A stretch of DNA of 64,000 nucleotides from Buttiauxella sp. A111 (GTDB lineage: Bacteria > Pseudomonadota > Gammaproteobacteria > Enterobacterales > Enterobacteriaceae), in assembly GCF_014189855.1 (NCBI RefSeq), contig NZ_BJFN01000004.1, forward strand, positions 496,001 to 560,000, written 5' to 3'. Made by a program: the position numbers and the translations under genes. The notes below the pieces were generated by a model, which made no database searches, was not told where the DNA came from, and saw only the letters and a program-made list of their open reading frames with translations. The first letter of the stretch is position 1. Each line of letters begins with the position of its first letter. This document shows, piece by piece, positions 37,780 to 48,272 of the stretch.

Positions 37780-38791
37780 TCTTGTCCTTCAGTGCTTTGA
37801 GATACACCTGCACAGCCTGATTGTGGCCTGCAAGGTTGGTATTAAATGTATGACCGCCCTTTCCATCTGCGACAAAATAGAGATACGGCGTTTTTGCTGG
37901 ATGAGCAGCGGCTTGTAATGAGGCGTCACCTGGAATAGCAATGGGACCTGGCGGCATGCCGCTAATGACATAGGTATTATAGGCCGTCGGCGTTTCCAGA
38001 TCTTTTCGCGACAGCTTACCATTATAGCTCTCACCCATACCGTAAATTACCGTTGGGTCGGTTTGTAAACGCATGCCGATGCGTAAACGGTTAATGAACA
38101 CAGACGCAACCTGATCACGTTCCTGCGCCACGGCGGTTTCTTTCTCAATAATCGAGGCCATGGTGACTAAATCGTTTTGCGTTTTGTATGGCAGTCCGTC
38201 TTTTTTGCCATCCCATGCAGCCTGTACAGCTTTCACCATTCGCTGATGCGCACGTTTTAGCAATGCAACGTCCGTGGTATTCGCGGTGTACAACCAGGTA
38301 TCGGGGAAGAACCAGCCTTCAACCCATTCAGGGTGCTCAAGCTTTAACGCTTCGGCAATGGTGGCGTAGCTGTCGTCCTTGAGCGTGTGCTGGATAAACG
38401 GTGCTTCGCGCAGCTGTTTTAGCCAGTCACTCAGACGAGTCCCTTCAACAAATCGAATTGGAAACTGAGCTTCTTTACCACTGGCTAACAGTTTGAGCAT
38501 ATCCCGAACCGTCATTTGCGGGGTAAAACGGTAAGTCCCCGCTTTAAAATTAGCGAGATCAGGCTCAACTTTAAGCAACCACTGGAATACGCGTGGGCGA
38601 TTGAGCAATTTTTCTTCATACAACTGTTTACCCAGTGCCAGGCGACCCGTACCAGGCTTGAGCGTAAATATGGTTTCTTGCTGAATAGTCAGATGACTGT
38701 TGGCGAGTTGACGGACTTTATATAAGCCAACGCCTGCCGCTACACCCAGCACCACTAACAACAGCAGAAAGAAACGTAGCATCTTTTTCAT
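37769..38791 (-). CDS. mltG: Endolytic murein transglycosylase MltG
   Basis: MltG (YceG) cuts nascent glycan strands at the inner membrane and sets their length. With the ATG at 38791 the product is 340 residues, as in E. coli; a GTG six codons upstream is possible but not conserved. One N-terminal membrane span (about 4-24), a LysM-like module, then the YceG domain with the catalytic glutamate in SIIEKETA near residue 218. It lies ten bases after pabC and overlaps tmk by 11. Confidence 0.95.
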   Translation of the reverse strand: MKKMLRFFLLLLVVLGVAAGVGLYKVRQLANSHLTIQQETIFTLKPGTGRLALGKQLYEEKLLNRPRVFQWLLKVEPDLANFKAGTYRFTPQMTVRDMLKLLASGKEAQFPIRFVEGTRLSDWLKQLREAPFIQHTLKDDSYATIAEALKLEHPEWVEGWFFPDTWLYTANTTDVALLKRAHQRMVKAVQAAWDGKKDGLPYKTQNDLVTMASIIEKETAVAQERDQVASVFINRLRIGMRLQTDPTVIYGMGESYNGKLSRKDLETPTAYNTYVISGMPPGPIAIPGDASLQAAAHPAKTPYLYFVADGKGGHTFNTNLAGHNQAVQVYLKALKDKNGQ

Positions 38792-38801
38792 TGGTAATTG
38801 A

Positions 38802-39602
38802 TTACTCACAAAGTGGTGCTAAAAATTGATAAAGCTCTCGAGAATTAAATCGCCAGGATTCAGCCTGGTTCACAGGAATAATGGGCATCAACGCATTGCA
38901 AATCAGCACTTCGTCAGCCGCACCCAAACTGTCCAGCCTTTCTCGTACCTCGGTTACCTGCCATGATGAATCAGCCAGACAGGCGATAATATGCTGACGC
39001 ATGGTGCCATTTACACCAGATTTATCTACATACGGCGTAAAAACCTGCGAACCTTTACGCCAGAATAAATTAGCGGCACAGCATTCCGTAAGCCACCCAT
39101 CGCTGTCAAGAACCAGGGCTTCCTGCGCAGGCGTCTGTTCAAGATGCGTACGAATCAGCACTTGTTCCAGTCGATTCAGGTGTTTAATTCCGGCAAGATG
39201 TGGATTGATGCCAAGTTGGATCGGGCTTAGCGCAAGGCTTATGCCTTGTTCGCGCCATTGAGTATAAAAATCAGGATATGCAGACAGGGTTAACAGGCGT
39301 GTCGGTTGCAGGCAATTCGCCGCGCTATAACCGCGCCCACCGCTGCCGCGTGTAATCATCACTTTCAACACGGCTTGCTGTTCAGCCGCCGCCAGTTGTT
39401 GCATTTCTGTTTCCAGCAATGACCAGTCGACAAAAGGGATCAGGAGTTTTTCACAGCCTTGTTGTAAACGGCCAATATGCTGTTCCAAAAAACGAACGTT
39501 GCCTGCACTCACCCGCGCAGTGGTAAAACAACCATCGCCAAATTGCACGGCACGATCGTTGGCCGGTAAATTGTCTGTTAGCTCGCCATTGATTAAATAC
39601 AT
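38802..39602 (-). CDS. pabC: Aminodeoxychorismate lyase
   Basis: PabC makes 4-aminobenzoate and pyruvate from aminodeoxychorismate, for folate synthesis. The 266-residue PLP enzyme of fold type IV has the cofactor lysine Lys140 in [11 protein letters not shown] and phosphate-binding residues in the TECCAANLF region. The length is three residues below E. coli. It is separated from fabF by 237 bases that contain an ERIC element, while downstream genes follow closely. Confidence 0.95.
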   Translation of the reverse strand: MYLINGELTDNLPANDRAVQFGDGCFTTARVSAGNVRFLEQHIGRLQQGCEKLLIPFVDWSLLETEMQQLAAAEQQAVLKVMITRGSGGRGYSAANCLQPTRLLTLSAYPDFYTQWREQGISLALSPIQLGINPHLAGIKHLNRLEQVLIRTHLEQTPAQEALVLDSDGWLTECCAANLFWRKGSQVFTPYVDKSGVNGTMRQHIIACLADSSWQVTEVRERLDSLGAADEVLICNALMPIIPVNQAESWRFNSRELYQFLAPLCE

Positions 39603-39678
39603 ATCAACTCCACAATGCTTTGTGAGTTAAGAGTGCCAGTGCGGAAGAGATGCTGCAAGGGAGGAGAATTGAGATGTA

Positions 39679-39805
39679 TATACCCCAAATAATTCGAGTT
39701 GTATCACGGCGGCAAGTGAAAGAGTCCCGATGAGCTTACTAAAGTAAGTGATTCGGGCGAGAGAGCGCAGCCAACAATGAGACAACTTGAAGTATGACGG
39801 GTATA
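39679..39805. repeat. ERIC element (127 bp) between pabC and fabF
   Basis: Exactly 127 bases bounded by TATACCC and GGGTATA. The core AGCTTACTAAAGTAAGTGA is typical of enterobacterial repetitive intergenic consensus elements. The element is a long imperfect palindrome and is transcribed if fabF reads through to pabC. Confidence 0.92.
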
Positions 39806-39830
39806 AAGGGCCCGCACGCGAGCCCTTTAT
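39798..39830 (-). terminator. Possible terminator after fabF, next to ERIC
   Basis: On the minus strand ATAAAGGGC (39830-39822) pairs with GCCCTTTAT (39811-39803). The stem's last bases overlap the ERIC end, and the following ACCCG is poor in T, so termination may be partial. Confidence 0.6.
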
Positions 39831-39839
39831 ATAGACGGT

Positions 39840-41135
<1,296 letters not shown>

Positions 41136-41169
41136 TCAGGCGGTCGAATGACCGCCTGGAGATGTTCAC

Positions 41170-41406
41170 TTACGCCTGGTGACCGTTGATGTAATCAATG
41201 GCAGCCTGAACGGTGGTGATTTTCTCAGCTTCTTCGTCCGGAATCTCAGTATCAAACTCTTCTTCCAGAGCCATTACCAGCTCAACAGTGTCAAGAGAAT
41301 CAGCACCCAGGTCCTCTACGAAGGAAGCGGAGTTGATAACTTCTTCCTGCTTAACGCCCAGTTGTTCGCCGATAATTTTCTTAACGCGTTCTTCGATAGT
41401 GCTCAT
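41170..41406 (-). CDS. acpP: Acyl carrier protein
   Basis: AcpP carries acyl chains on a 4'-phosphopantetheine arm through fatty-acid, lipid A and lipoate synthesis. The 78-residue acidic protein is nearly identical to E. coli. The attachment site is Ser37 (Ser36 in the mature form) in GADSLDTVE. The ATG at 41406 is the true start; the frame continues 46 codons upstream only by chance. A 155-base gap before it probably holds its own strong promoter. Confidence 0.99.
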   Translation of the reverse strand: MSTIEERVKKIIGEQLGVKQEEVINSASFVEDLGADSLDTVELVMALEEEFDTEIPDEEAEKITTVQAAIDYINGHQA

Positions 41407-41561
41407 ACTCTTAAATTTCCTATCAAAACTCGCTTTCGCGATGGTTTTCGTAGTGTATAAAATGTTGAAAAAGATGCAACTAAATCCCGGCAGGTCATAC
41501 CACGATTTTACGCTATTTTGCGGGCATTCGCCCAAATAACGCAAATAGTTTTATATCGTGG

Positions 41562-42296
41562 TTAAACCATATACATTCCGCCATTGACGTGCAGGGTCTC
41601 ACCAGAGATGTAACCCGCCTCGTCAGAGGCTAAAAATGCAACAGCACTGGCGATTTCTTTTGCGTCGCCTAAACGACCCGCTGGAACTTCCGCCAGTATA
41701 CCCGCACGCTGTTCATCAGAAAGCGCACGCGTCATGTCCGTTTCAATAAAGCCCGGAGCAACAACGTTTACAGTAATACCACGTGACGCAACTTCACGCG
41801 CCAGTGATTTACTGAAGCCAATCAGACCCGCTTTCGCCGCAGCGTAGTTTGCCTGACCAGCATTTCCCATGGTACCAACCACGGAACCAATAGTGATAAT
41901 ACGACCATGACGCTTTTTCATCATAGCGCGCATTACCGCTTTTGACAGACGGAAAACTGATGACAGATTGGTTTCGATGATATCGTTCCATTCGTCATCT
42001 TTCATGCGCATTAACAGATTATCACGAGTGATACCGGCATTATTGACCAGAATGTCAACTTCGCCAAATTCTGCGCGAATATTTCCTAAAACAGCGTCGA
42101 TAGAAGCTGGATCGGTTACATTCAGCATGTAGCCTTTGCCGTTTTCGCCCAGATAATCACTGATCGCCTGCGCACCGCTTTCGCTGGTTGCAGTGCCGAT
42201 AACTTTCGCACCACGGGCCACTAAGGTCTCCGCGATCGCGCGGCCAATACCGCGGCTTGCACCGGTTACCAGCGCAATTTTTCCTTCAAAACTCAT
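41562..42296 (-). CDS. fabG: 3-oxoacyl-[acyl-carrier-protein] reductase
   Basis: FabG reduces 3-oxoacyl-ACP with NADPH. The 244-residue short-chain dehydrogenase has the cofactor motif TGASRGIGRAIAE, NNAG at about 86, and the catalytic Ser138, Tyr151 and Lys155 (GSVVGT, NYAAAKAG). It follows fabD by 14 bases. Confidence 0.98.
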   Translation of the reverse strand: MSFEGKIALVTGASRGIGRAIAETLVARGAKVIGTATSESGAQAISDYLGENGKGYMLNVTDPASIDAVLGNIRAEFGEVDILVNNAGITRDNLLMRMKDDEWNDIIETNLSSVFRLSKAVMRAMMKKRHGRIITIGSVVGTMGNAGQANYAAAKAGLIGFSKSLAREVASRGITVNVVAPGFIETDMTRALSDEQRAGILAEVPAGRLGDAKEIASAVAFLASDEAGYISGETLHVNGGMYMV

Positions 42297-42310
42297 GGGT
42301 TTCCCTCGTC

Positions 42311-43240
42311 TTATTGCTCTAACGCCGCTGACAGCGCTACCGGCTCGTTAATGGCCGATGCAGTCAGTGTGTCAACAATACGTTTTGTCAGGCCAGTCAA
42401 TACCTTACCAGGCCCTACTTCCAGCAACTGGGTCACACCCTGTGCTGCCATAAATTCTACTGATTTAGTCCACTGTACCGGGCTGTAAAGCTGGCGTACC
42501 AAAGCGCTACGGATAGCTTCTGGTGACGTTTCACACTTCACATCGACATTATTCACAACCGGAACAGAAGGTGCGTTGAAAGTAATATTTTCCAGCGCAA
42601 CAGCCAGTTTGTCTGCTGCTGGTTTCATCAGAGCACAGTGAGATGGCACGCTAACAGGTAGCGGCAGAGCACGTTTAGCGCCGGCGGCTTTACAAGCAGC
42701 ACCTGCACGCTCTACGGCATCTTTGTTACCCGCAATAACGACCTGGCCTGGCGAGTTAAAGTTCACCGGAGAAACCACTTCGCCCTGAGCCGCTTCATCA
42801 CAGGCTTTAGCAATTGATGCATCATCAAGACCGATGATGGCATACATTGCGCCAGTGCCAGCAGGAACCGCTTCCTGCATCAATTTGCCACGTAATTCGA
42901 CTAGACGCACAGCGTCTGCGAAATCCATCACGCCAGCACAAACCAGAGCAGAATACTCACCGAGGCTATGTCCGGCCATCATTGCAGGAGTTTTGCCACC
43001 CTGCTGCTGCCATACACGCCACAATGCGACAGAAGCTGTCAGCAACGCAGGCTGTGTCTGCCAGGTTTTGTTCAATTCTTCGGCCGGACCTTGTTGGGTC
43101 AGAGTCCACAAATCATAGCCCAGCGCATCAGAAGCTTCGCGGAAGGTTGCTTCCACAATAGGGTTCGCTGCTGCGATTTCAGCCAGCATACCAACTGCTT
43201 GCGAACCTTGCCCAGGGAAAACAAAAGCAAATTGAGTCAT
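42311..43240 (-). CDS. fabD: Malonyl-CoA:ACP transacylase
   Basis: FabD moves malonyl groups from CoA to ACP. The 309 residues equal E. coli. The nucleophile is Ser92 in GHSLGEYS; the partner histidine is in SVPSHCALM near residue 201, and Gln11 is in FPGQGSQ. The ATG at 43240 gives MTQFAFVFPG; an upstream frame of seven codons is not conserved. It lies 17 bases after fabH. Confidence 0.98.
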   Translation of the reverse strand: MTQFAFVFPGQGSQAVGMLAEIAAANPIVEATFREASDALGYDLWTLTQQGPAEELNKTWQTQPALLTASVALWRVWQQQGGKTPAMMAGHSLGEYSALVCAGVMDFADAVRLVELRGKLMQEAVPAGTGAMYAIIGLDDASIAKACDEAAQGEVVSPVNFNSPGQVVIAGNKDAVERAGAACKAAGAKRALPLPVSVPSHCALMKPAADKLAVALENITFNAPSVPVVNNVDVKCETSPEAIRSALVRQLYSPVQWTKSVEFMAAQGVTQLLEVGPGKVLTGLTKRIVDTLTASAINEPVALSAALEQ

Positions 43241-43257
43241 GGTTAAATCCCTAATAA

Positions 43258-44211
43258 TCAAAAACGAACCAGTGCTGAACCCCAGGTAAAGCCGCCGCCG
43301 AAGGCTTCGAGCAATACCAATTGGCCACGTTGAATTCGACCATCCCGAACCGCTTCGTCAAACGCCGCCGGTACAGAGGCCGCAGAGGTGTTACCGTGCC
43401 TGTCAAGGGTCACAACGACATTATCCAATGACATGCCAAGCTTCTTGGCTGTCGCACTGATAATGCGCAAGTTAGCCTGATGCGGTACCAACCAATCAAG
43501 ATCCGAACGATCCAGATTGTTCGCCTCAAGGGTTTCATCAACAATGTGTGCAAGTTCCGTCACAGCCACTTTGAACACTTCGTTACCCGCCATGGTCAGG
43601 TAAGAAGGATTCTCAGGATTAAAACGGTCTTTGTTTGGCAGTGCCAGCAATGAGCCGTAGCTACCATCAGCATGAAGATGCGTTGAAATAATGCCTGGCT
43701 CTTCGCTTTTACCGAGAAGCACCGCACCTGCACCATCACCAAAAATAATTATTGTGCCGCGATCCGTCGGATCGCAAGTACGGGCCAGCACATCCGCACC
43801 AATAACCAGTGCGTAATCCACAGCACCGTTTTTCACATATTGATCAGCAATACTTAATGCGTAGGTAAAACCTGCGCAAGCCGCAGCGACATCAAATGCC
43901 GGGCAGCCTTTAATTCCCAACATGCTCTGAATCTGACAAGCAGCACTTGGGAAAGCATGAGTCGAAGACGTTGTGGCGACGATAATAAGCCCTATAGCAG
44001 ATTTATCGACACCCGCCATTTCCAGGGCGCGCGTTGCCGCAGCAAAGCCCATCGTTGCAACGGTTTCATCCGGTGCAGCAACTCGACGCTCACGAATACC
44101 TGTACGGGTGACAATCCACTCGTCAGAAGTATCCACCATTTTTTCCAGGTCGGCGTTGGTTCGCACCTGCTCAGGCAGAAAACTGCCCGTACCCATAATC
44201 TTCGTGTACAT
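43258..44211 (-). CDS. fabH: 3-oxoacyl-[acyl-carrier-protein] synthase III
   Basis: FabH starts fatty-acid synthesis by condensing acetyl-CoA with malonyl-ACP. The 317 residues equal E. coli. The triad is Cys112 (AAACAGF), His244 (PHQANLRI) and Asn274 (HGNTSAAS). It is nine bases downstream of plsX, in the order plsX-fabH-fabD-fabG. Confidence 0.98.
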   Translation of the reverse strand: MYTKIMGTGSFLPEQVRTNADLEKMVDTSDEWIVTRTGIRERRVAAPDETVATMGFAAATRALEMAGVDKSAIGLIIVATTSSTHAFPSAACQIQSMLGIKGCPAFDVAAACAGFTYALSIADQYVKNGAVDYALVIGADVLARTCDPTDRGTIIIFGDGAGAVLLGKSEEPGIISTHLHADGSYGSLLALPNKDRFNPENPSYLTMAGNEVFKVAVTELAHIVDETLEANNLDRSDLDWLVPHQANLRIISATAKKLGMSLDNVVVTLDRHGNTSAASVPAAFDEAVRDGRIQRGQLVLLEAFGGGFTWGSALVRF

Positions 44212-44220
44212 GTACGTCAG

Positions 44221-45255
44221 TCACTCTTTCTTAGCTAACACAGATTCCAGGCGGGCAGCAATCCTCGTAGGGACTTGCCGCGCCACCGCCTGCACTGCCT
44301 GTTCAATAGCGACAACAAACGCTCGCTGATTGGCCGCTCCGTGACTCTTAATCACTGTGCCGCGCAATCCTAACAGACAGGCGCCATTATACTGGTCGGG
44401 GTTGAGGTGACTGAATCGCCTGGTCAGGCTTTTTTGTAACCAATGTTTCAATATAATTAGCCACCACGACCTTTTTTTCCCTTCGCCTTGTGATTTCAAA
44501 AGCGAAAGGAACATTCTTGCAACCCCTTCCATCGTCTTGAGAGTGACATTACCGACAAAGCCATCACACACCAGCACGTCGGTCTTTCCCGTCAACAACT
44601 CATTTGCTTCAAGATAACCAATATAGTTGATAGAAGGCATTGTTTTTAATAAAGCTGAGGCATCGCGAATACTATCAAGACCTTTCGTCTCTTCTTCGCC
44701 AATGTTCAGCAAGGCAACTCGTGGGGAGTTGATGCCGAGAACTTCTTCAGCCATCACAGAACCCATTATCGCGAATTGCACTAACATATTGCTGTCGCAA
44801 TCCACGTTGGCGCCAAGATCCAGCACCACAGTTTTGCCTTTTTGCTGATGAGGTAAAACCGTCATCAACGCGGGGCGCTCAATACCTTCTATAGGCTTGA
44901 GCAATAATTTAGCCAGCCCCATCAGCGCACCCGTATTTCCTGCACTGACACATGCTTGTGCTCGCCCTTCTTTCACTAATTCAAGCGCCACTCGCATTGA
45001 GGATCCGCGACTATTTCGGATCGCTTGCGAAGGTCTTGCATCACTGGCAATAACCGATTCCGCAGGAACTATCTGCGCACGTGAACGTTTTTCAAAATCA
45101 GCTTTGGCAAGTAATGGCGTGATGGCGTCGGGATCGCCGACTAATAGAAGGTTTAGCTGAGAGTTAGAGTCCAGTGCCTGCAAAGCTGCAGGCACTGTCA
45201 CGGAAGGACCGAAGTCCCCACCCATGGCATCTAACGCAAGGGTTAGACGTGTCAA
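44221..45255 (-). CDS. plsX: Phosphate acyltransferase PlsX
   Basis: PlsX makes acyl-phosphate from acyl-ACP, linking fatty-acid and phospholipid synthesis at the membrane. The 344-residue product matches E. coli PlsX until about residue 338, including [22 protein letters not shown] and LGANVDCD. It then ends in LESVLAKKE, about 12 residues shorter than E. coli. The lost tail is variable, so activity is expected. It lies 11 bases after rpmF. Confidence 0.97.
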   Translation of the reverse strand: MTRLTLALDAMGGDFGPSVTVPAALQALDSNSQLNLLLVGDPDAITPLLAKADFEKRSRAQIVPAESVIASDARPSQAIRNSRGSSMRVALELVKEGRAQACVSAGNTGALMGLAKLLLKPIEGIERPALMTVLPHQQKGKTVVLDLGANVDCDSNMLVQFAIMGSVMAEEVLGINSPRVALLNIGEEETKGLDSIRDASALLKTMPSINYIGYLEANELLTGKTDVLVCDGFVGNVTLKTMEGVARMFLSLLKSQGEGKKRSWWLIILKHWLQKSLTRRFSHLNPDQYNGACLLGLRGTVIKSHGAANQRAFVVAIEQAVQAVARQVPTRIAARLESVLAKKE

Positions 45256-45266
45256 GGAATCGCCAA

Positions 45267-45437
45267 TTACTTAACGATAACCTTGCGGCCGCGGTAGAAA
45301 CCGTCGGCTGTGATGTGGTGACGCAGATGAGTTTCGCCAGAAACTTTGTCCACGGACAGGGTAGCTGTGGTCAGCGCGTCATGGGAACGACGCATGCCAC
45401 GTTTGGAACGGGTTGGTTTATTCTGTTGTACGGCCAT
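45267..45437 (-). CDS. rpmF: 50S ribosomal protein bL32
   Basis: A 56-residue basic ribosomal protein. It starts [20 protein letters not shown], as in all enterobacteria, and ends GRKVIVK. It is one residue shorter than E. coli bL32 because of a gap in the [10 protein letters not shown] region. The ATG is at 45437, with GGAGTAAGG-type bases upstream. It sits between yceD (16 bases upstream) and plsX, the conserved yceD-rpmF-plsX order. Confidence 0.97.
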   Translation of the reverse strand: MAVQQNKPTRSKRGMRRSHDALTTATLSVDKVSGETHLRHHITADGFYRGRKVIVK

Positions 45438-45453
45438 GGACCTTACTCCTCAA

Positions 45454-45975
45454 TTACTTACGCTTTAAACTGGCTAATACGGCAAATGGGTTTGGTTTCT
45501 CCGCCTCGGAAGGCAGTTTGCCAAATACCATGTCCGCCTCGGACACTTCACAGTGTTCAGAATCATGCACCGGAACAACTGGCAAGGAGAGGATAATTTC
45601 ATCTTCAACCAACGCCAGAAGATCGATTTCACCAAATTCGTTGACCTGAACTGGTTCATATCCTTCCGGGAGTGCTTCAGCCTGCTCGTCTTTGACGATC
45701 GGGCTAAAACAATACTGTGTGTAGACCTGATGGGCAAATGGCTTTCCGCAACGCTGACATGCAAGTGTTACCGAAACCTTCGCATCACCGGTAAGAACCG
45801 CGAGGCGTTGGTTGTCGATGGCAAATGACATATCGCATTCCACATCACTGTCTACACTGACTACGAATTCGGCGACGCGCTCAACCTGACCAGGTGTGTA
45901 TACACCGTGGTAATCAAGGCGTTTTTGAGCCGTACGAACCGGATCGAGAGTCAGGGGTAATTTTACTTTTTGCAT
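45454..45975 (-). CDS. yceD: 23S rRNA accumulation protein YceD (DUF177)
   Basis: A 173-residue DUF177 protein needed for normal 23S rRNA accumulation in E. coli. A cysteine pair ([10 protein letters not shown]) near residue 75 is typical of the family. The acidic C-terminal half includes [17 protein letters not shown]. It is the first gene of the yceD-rpmF-plsX-fab cluster and divergent from yceF, with a 141-base gap. Confidence 0.94.
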   Translation of the reverse strand: MQKVKLPLTLDPVRTAQKRLDYHGVYTPGQVERVAEFVVSVDSDVECDMSFAIDNQRLAVLTGDAKVSVTLACQRCGKPFAHQVYTQYCFSPIVKDEQAEALPEGYEPVQVNEFGEIDLLALVEDEIILSLPVVPVHDSEHCEVSEADMVFGKLPSEAEKPNPFAVLASLKRK

Positions 45976-46116
45976 AGGGCGCGCATATTAACTTTGTAAC
46001 GTCATAGAGTCAAAGAAAAAGGCCTGGAAACAGCGCCTTTGCCATTTATTCGCACACATTGCGGTTGCACAGTTTAAAATGCCTTTACCCGAATCGCTAT
46101 CATTAATGAAAAAAAT

Positions 46117-46701
46117 ATGACGCAAATTGTTCTGGCCTCAACTTCAGCCTACCGTCGAGCGCTTCTTGAAAAGCTCGGCATCCCCTTCACCACCGCGGCT
46201 CCGCAGGTTGATGAAACGCCAACGTCTGGGGAAAATGCCCGCCACTTAGTGATGCGCCTTGCACAAGCCAAAGCGCAAGCATTGAGCACTGAATATCCGA
46301 ATCATTTAATTATTGGTTCAGATCAGGTCTGCGTATTAGAGGGGAAAATCGTCGGAAAGCCACATACCGAAGAAAAAGCGGTGGAACAATTGCTGATTGC
46401 TCGCAACACTATTGTTACTTTTTATACAGGGTTGGCACTTTATAATTCAGCTTCCGGGAATTTGCAGGTGATTTGCGAGCCTTTTGATGTCCATTTTCGC
46501 CATCTGAGTGAGCAAGAAATCCGCAATTATGTGCGTAAAGAGCAACCTTTACAGTGCGCAGGAAGTTTTAAAAGTGAAGGATTGGGGATCGCATTATTCG
46601 ACAGGCTTTCCGGGAAGGACCCGAATACCCTGGTGGGACTGCCGTTAATTAGCTTATGCGAGATGCTCAACAACGAGGGATGTAATCCGCTGCTCATGTA
46701 A
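46117..46701 (+). CDS. yceF: Maf-family nucleotide pyrophosphatase YceF (7-methyl-GTP)
   Basis: YceF hydrolyses 7-methyl-GTP and related nucleotides to monophosphates. The 194-residue Maf protein has the N-terminal [16 protein letters not shown], the catalytic acid region IGSDQVC near residue 66 and [13 protein letters not shown]. It is convergent with rluC across a 46-base gap that holds a hairpin. Confidence 0.95.
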   Translation: MTQIVLASTSAYRRALLEKLGIPFTTAAPQVDETPTSGENARHLVMRLAQAKAQALSTEYPNHLIIGSDQVCVLEGKIVGKPHTEEKAVEQLLIARNTIVTFYTGLALYNSASGNLQVICEPFDVHFRHLSEQEIRNYVRKEQPLQCAGSFKSEGLGIALFDRLSGKDPNTLVGLPLISLCEMLNNEGCNPLLM

Positions 46702-46707
46702 CTTACG

Positions 46708-46742
46708 TAGGGTGGAGACACGCAAAGGCGTCATCCACCCTA
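46708..46742. terminator. REP-like hairpin between convergent yceF and rluC
   Basis: TAGGGTGGA (46708-46716) pairs with TCCACCCTA (46734-46742), and GAC/GTC pair inside. There is no T-run. The GTAGGGTGGA...TCCACCCTA form resembles REP units of enterobacteria, which protect 3' ends. Confidence 0.6.
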
Positions 46743-46747
46743 AACAG

Positions 46748-47701
46748 TTAGCGAGCGTTACGTAACACCGCCAGACAACGCTTCAATTGTTCATCCAGTG
46801 GGGCTTCGACACGCATAATTTCACCGGTATTTGGATGGGTGAAGCGTAAAGCCGCTGCATGCAAGAACAAACGATTCAGGCCAGTACCCGCAAGTTGCTT
46901 ATCAAATTCGCGGTCGCCGTAGCGATCATCAAAAGCGATAGGATGCCCTGCATGTAGCGTATGGACACGAATCTGGTGAGTTCGACCCGTTATCGGGCTG
47001 CAACGCACTAATGTGGCAAATGCGTAACGCTCTTCCACTTTAAAACGCGTTTCAGACGGTTTACCTTCGCTGTTGACTCTCACGATACGCTCACCGCTTT
47101 GCAGAATATTTTTAAGCAAAGGTGCCTGTACGGCTTTGACATGCGACTGCCACTGGCCACGCACCAGCGCCAAATAATCTTTTTGCATTCCCTTTTCACG
47201 CAACTGCTCATGCAGAGAACGCAGCGCAGAACGCTTCTTCGCGACCAGTAAGATACCGGATGTATCACGGTCCAGACGATGTACCAGTTCGAGGAAACGC
47301 GCTTCAGGACGAAGGGCTCGTAAGCCTTCAATCACCCCAAAACTCAAGCCACTGCCACCGTGTACCGCAGTACCTGAAGGCTTATTCAGCACCAGGATAT
47401 GGTCATCTTCATAGAGAATCGCATCGGTTAGCGCAGCCACTTTTTGCAGATGCGGGGAAACCGCCTCTTCTTCGCGTTCAGCAACACGAACCGGTGGAAT
47501 ACGAATTTCATCGCCATCCTGGATTTTGTATTCAGGCTTAATGCGTTTTTTGTTCACGCGCACTTCGCCTTTTCGCAAAATGCGATAAATCATACTTTTT
47601 GGCACACCCTTTAAGCGGGAGAGCAAGAAGTTGTCGATACGCTGCCCAGCCTCATCAGAGGAAATGGCAACGATTTGTACAGAAGGAGTCGGAGTTTTCA
47701 T
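46748..47701 (-). CDS. rluC: 23S rRNA pseudouridine synthase RluC
   Basis: RluC makes pseudouridines 955, 2504 and 2580 in 23S rRNA. The 317-residue product has an N-terminal S4 RNA-binding domain (about 18-75) and the RsuA/RluA catalytic domain with the active aspartate in HRLDRDTSG near residue 143. The ATG at 47701 is chosen by similarity; the frame runs 14 codons further. It is divergent from rne. Confidence 0.97.
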   Translation of the reverse strand: MKTPTPSVQIVAISSDEAGQRIDNFLLSRLKGVPKSMIYRILRKGEVRVNKKRIKPEYKIQDGDEIRIPPVRVAEREEEAVSPHLQKVAALTDAILYEDDHILVLNKPSGTAVHGGSGLSFGVIEGLRALRPEARFLELVHRLDRDTSGILLVAKKRSALRSLHEQLREKGMQKDYLALVRGQWQSHVKAVQAPLLKNILQSGERIVRVNSEGKPSETRFKVEERYAFATLVRCSPITGRTHQIRVHTLHAGHPIAFDDRYGDREFDKQLAGTGLNRLFLHAAALRFTHPNTGEIMRVEAPLDEQLKRCLAVLRNAR

Positions 47702-48272
47702 GGTCGGCGATTCTAAATAGCGTGCGCGCATAGCGCCACTCATTTTTATGTGCTTAACTGAGAATCTGCCTGGTTTAGAACCGTCTAGCTCCCCTTTTTC
47801 TGCTTTCTGCTACACACAGCGAAAAAGTGAGTTAAAAAACTGTAAGAAACGAGGCATCAAAGGCAAAAGTCATCTTGCTATAATAAGGTTAGCAATGGAA
47901 TAATGTTGCGGTTTTCCGTGTTGATACTTGTTAGAACAAGGAATTTTGCGGAATTACCAGTTTTGCCTGAACGTCCATCCACGCAGCAATGGCGTAAGAC
48001 GTATTGTGCTTTCAGGCAGTTAGCGGGCTGCGGGTTGCAGCCTGACCGGTAAAATGGAATCAACTCTTAAGAAACATTCTAAGGTTATTCCCACGATAAT
48101 TGCGCTGTATTTCCGTATGAAATACAGGCTACCGACACTTTGCGCCTCTCAGCAAGCGACAACCGTGAGGTTGGCGACTGTGCGATCAGTCACGAGGCCA
48201 TCGGTTCACTCCCGGTCAGCGTCACCATGCCCGTAGCTTTGTCACTAATGTAAGAATAATGAGTAAGTTACG
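47702..48272 (+). promoter_or_regulatory. rluC/rne intergenic region with rne promoter and long 5' leader
   Basis: An extended -10 box TGCTATAAT (TATAAT at 47879-47884) gives a leader of about 380 bases before rne. In E. coli a similar 361-base leader folds into hairpins bound by RNase E to control its own mRNA. The segment TGTTGCGGTTTTCCGTG after the promoter resembles that leader. The left part must also hold the rluC promoter, which I could not place. Confidence 0.75.

Noticed and set aside
47878-48063. 61-codon minus-strand frame in the rne leader (yceQ-like position)
   Set aside because: E. coli yceQ in this place is itself doubtful; here the frame overlaps the rne promoter and structured leader, with no coding signal.
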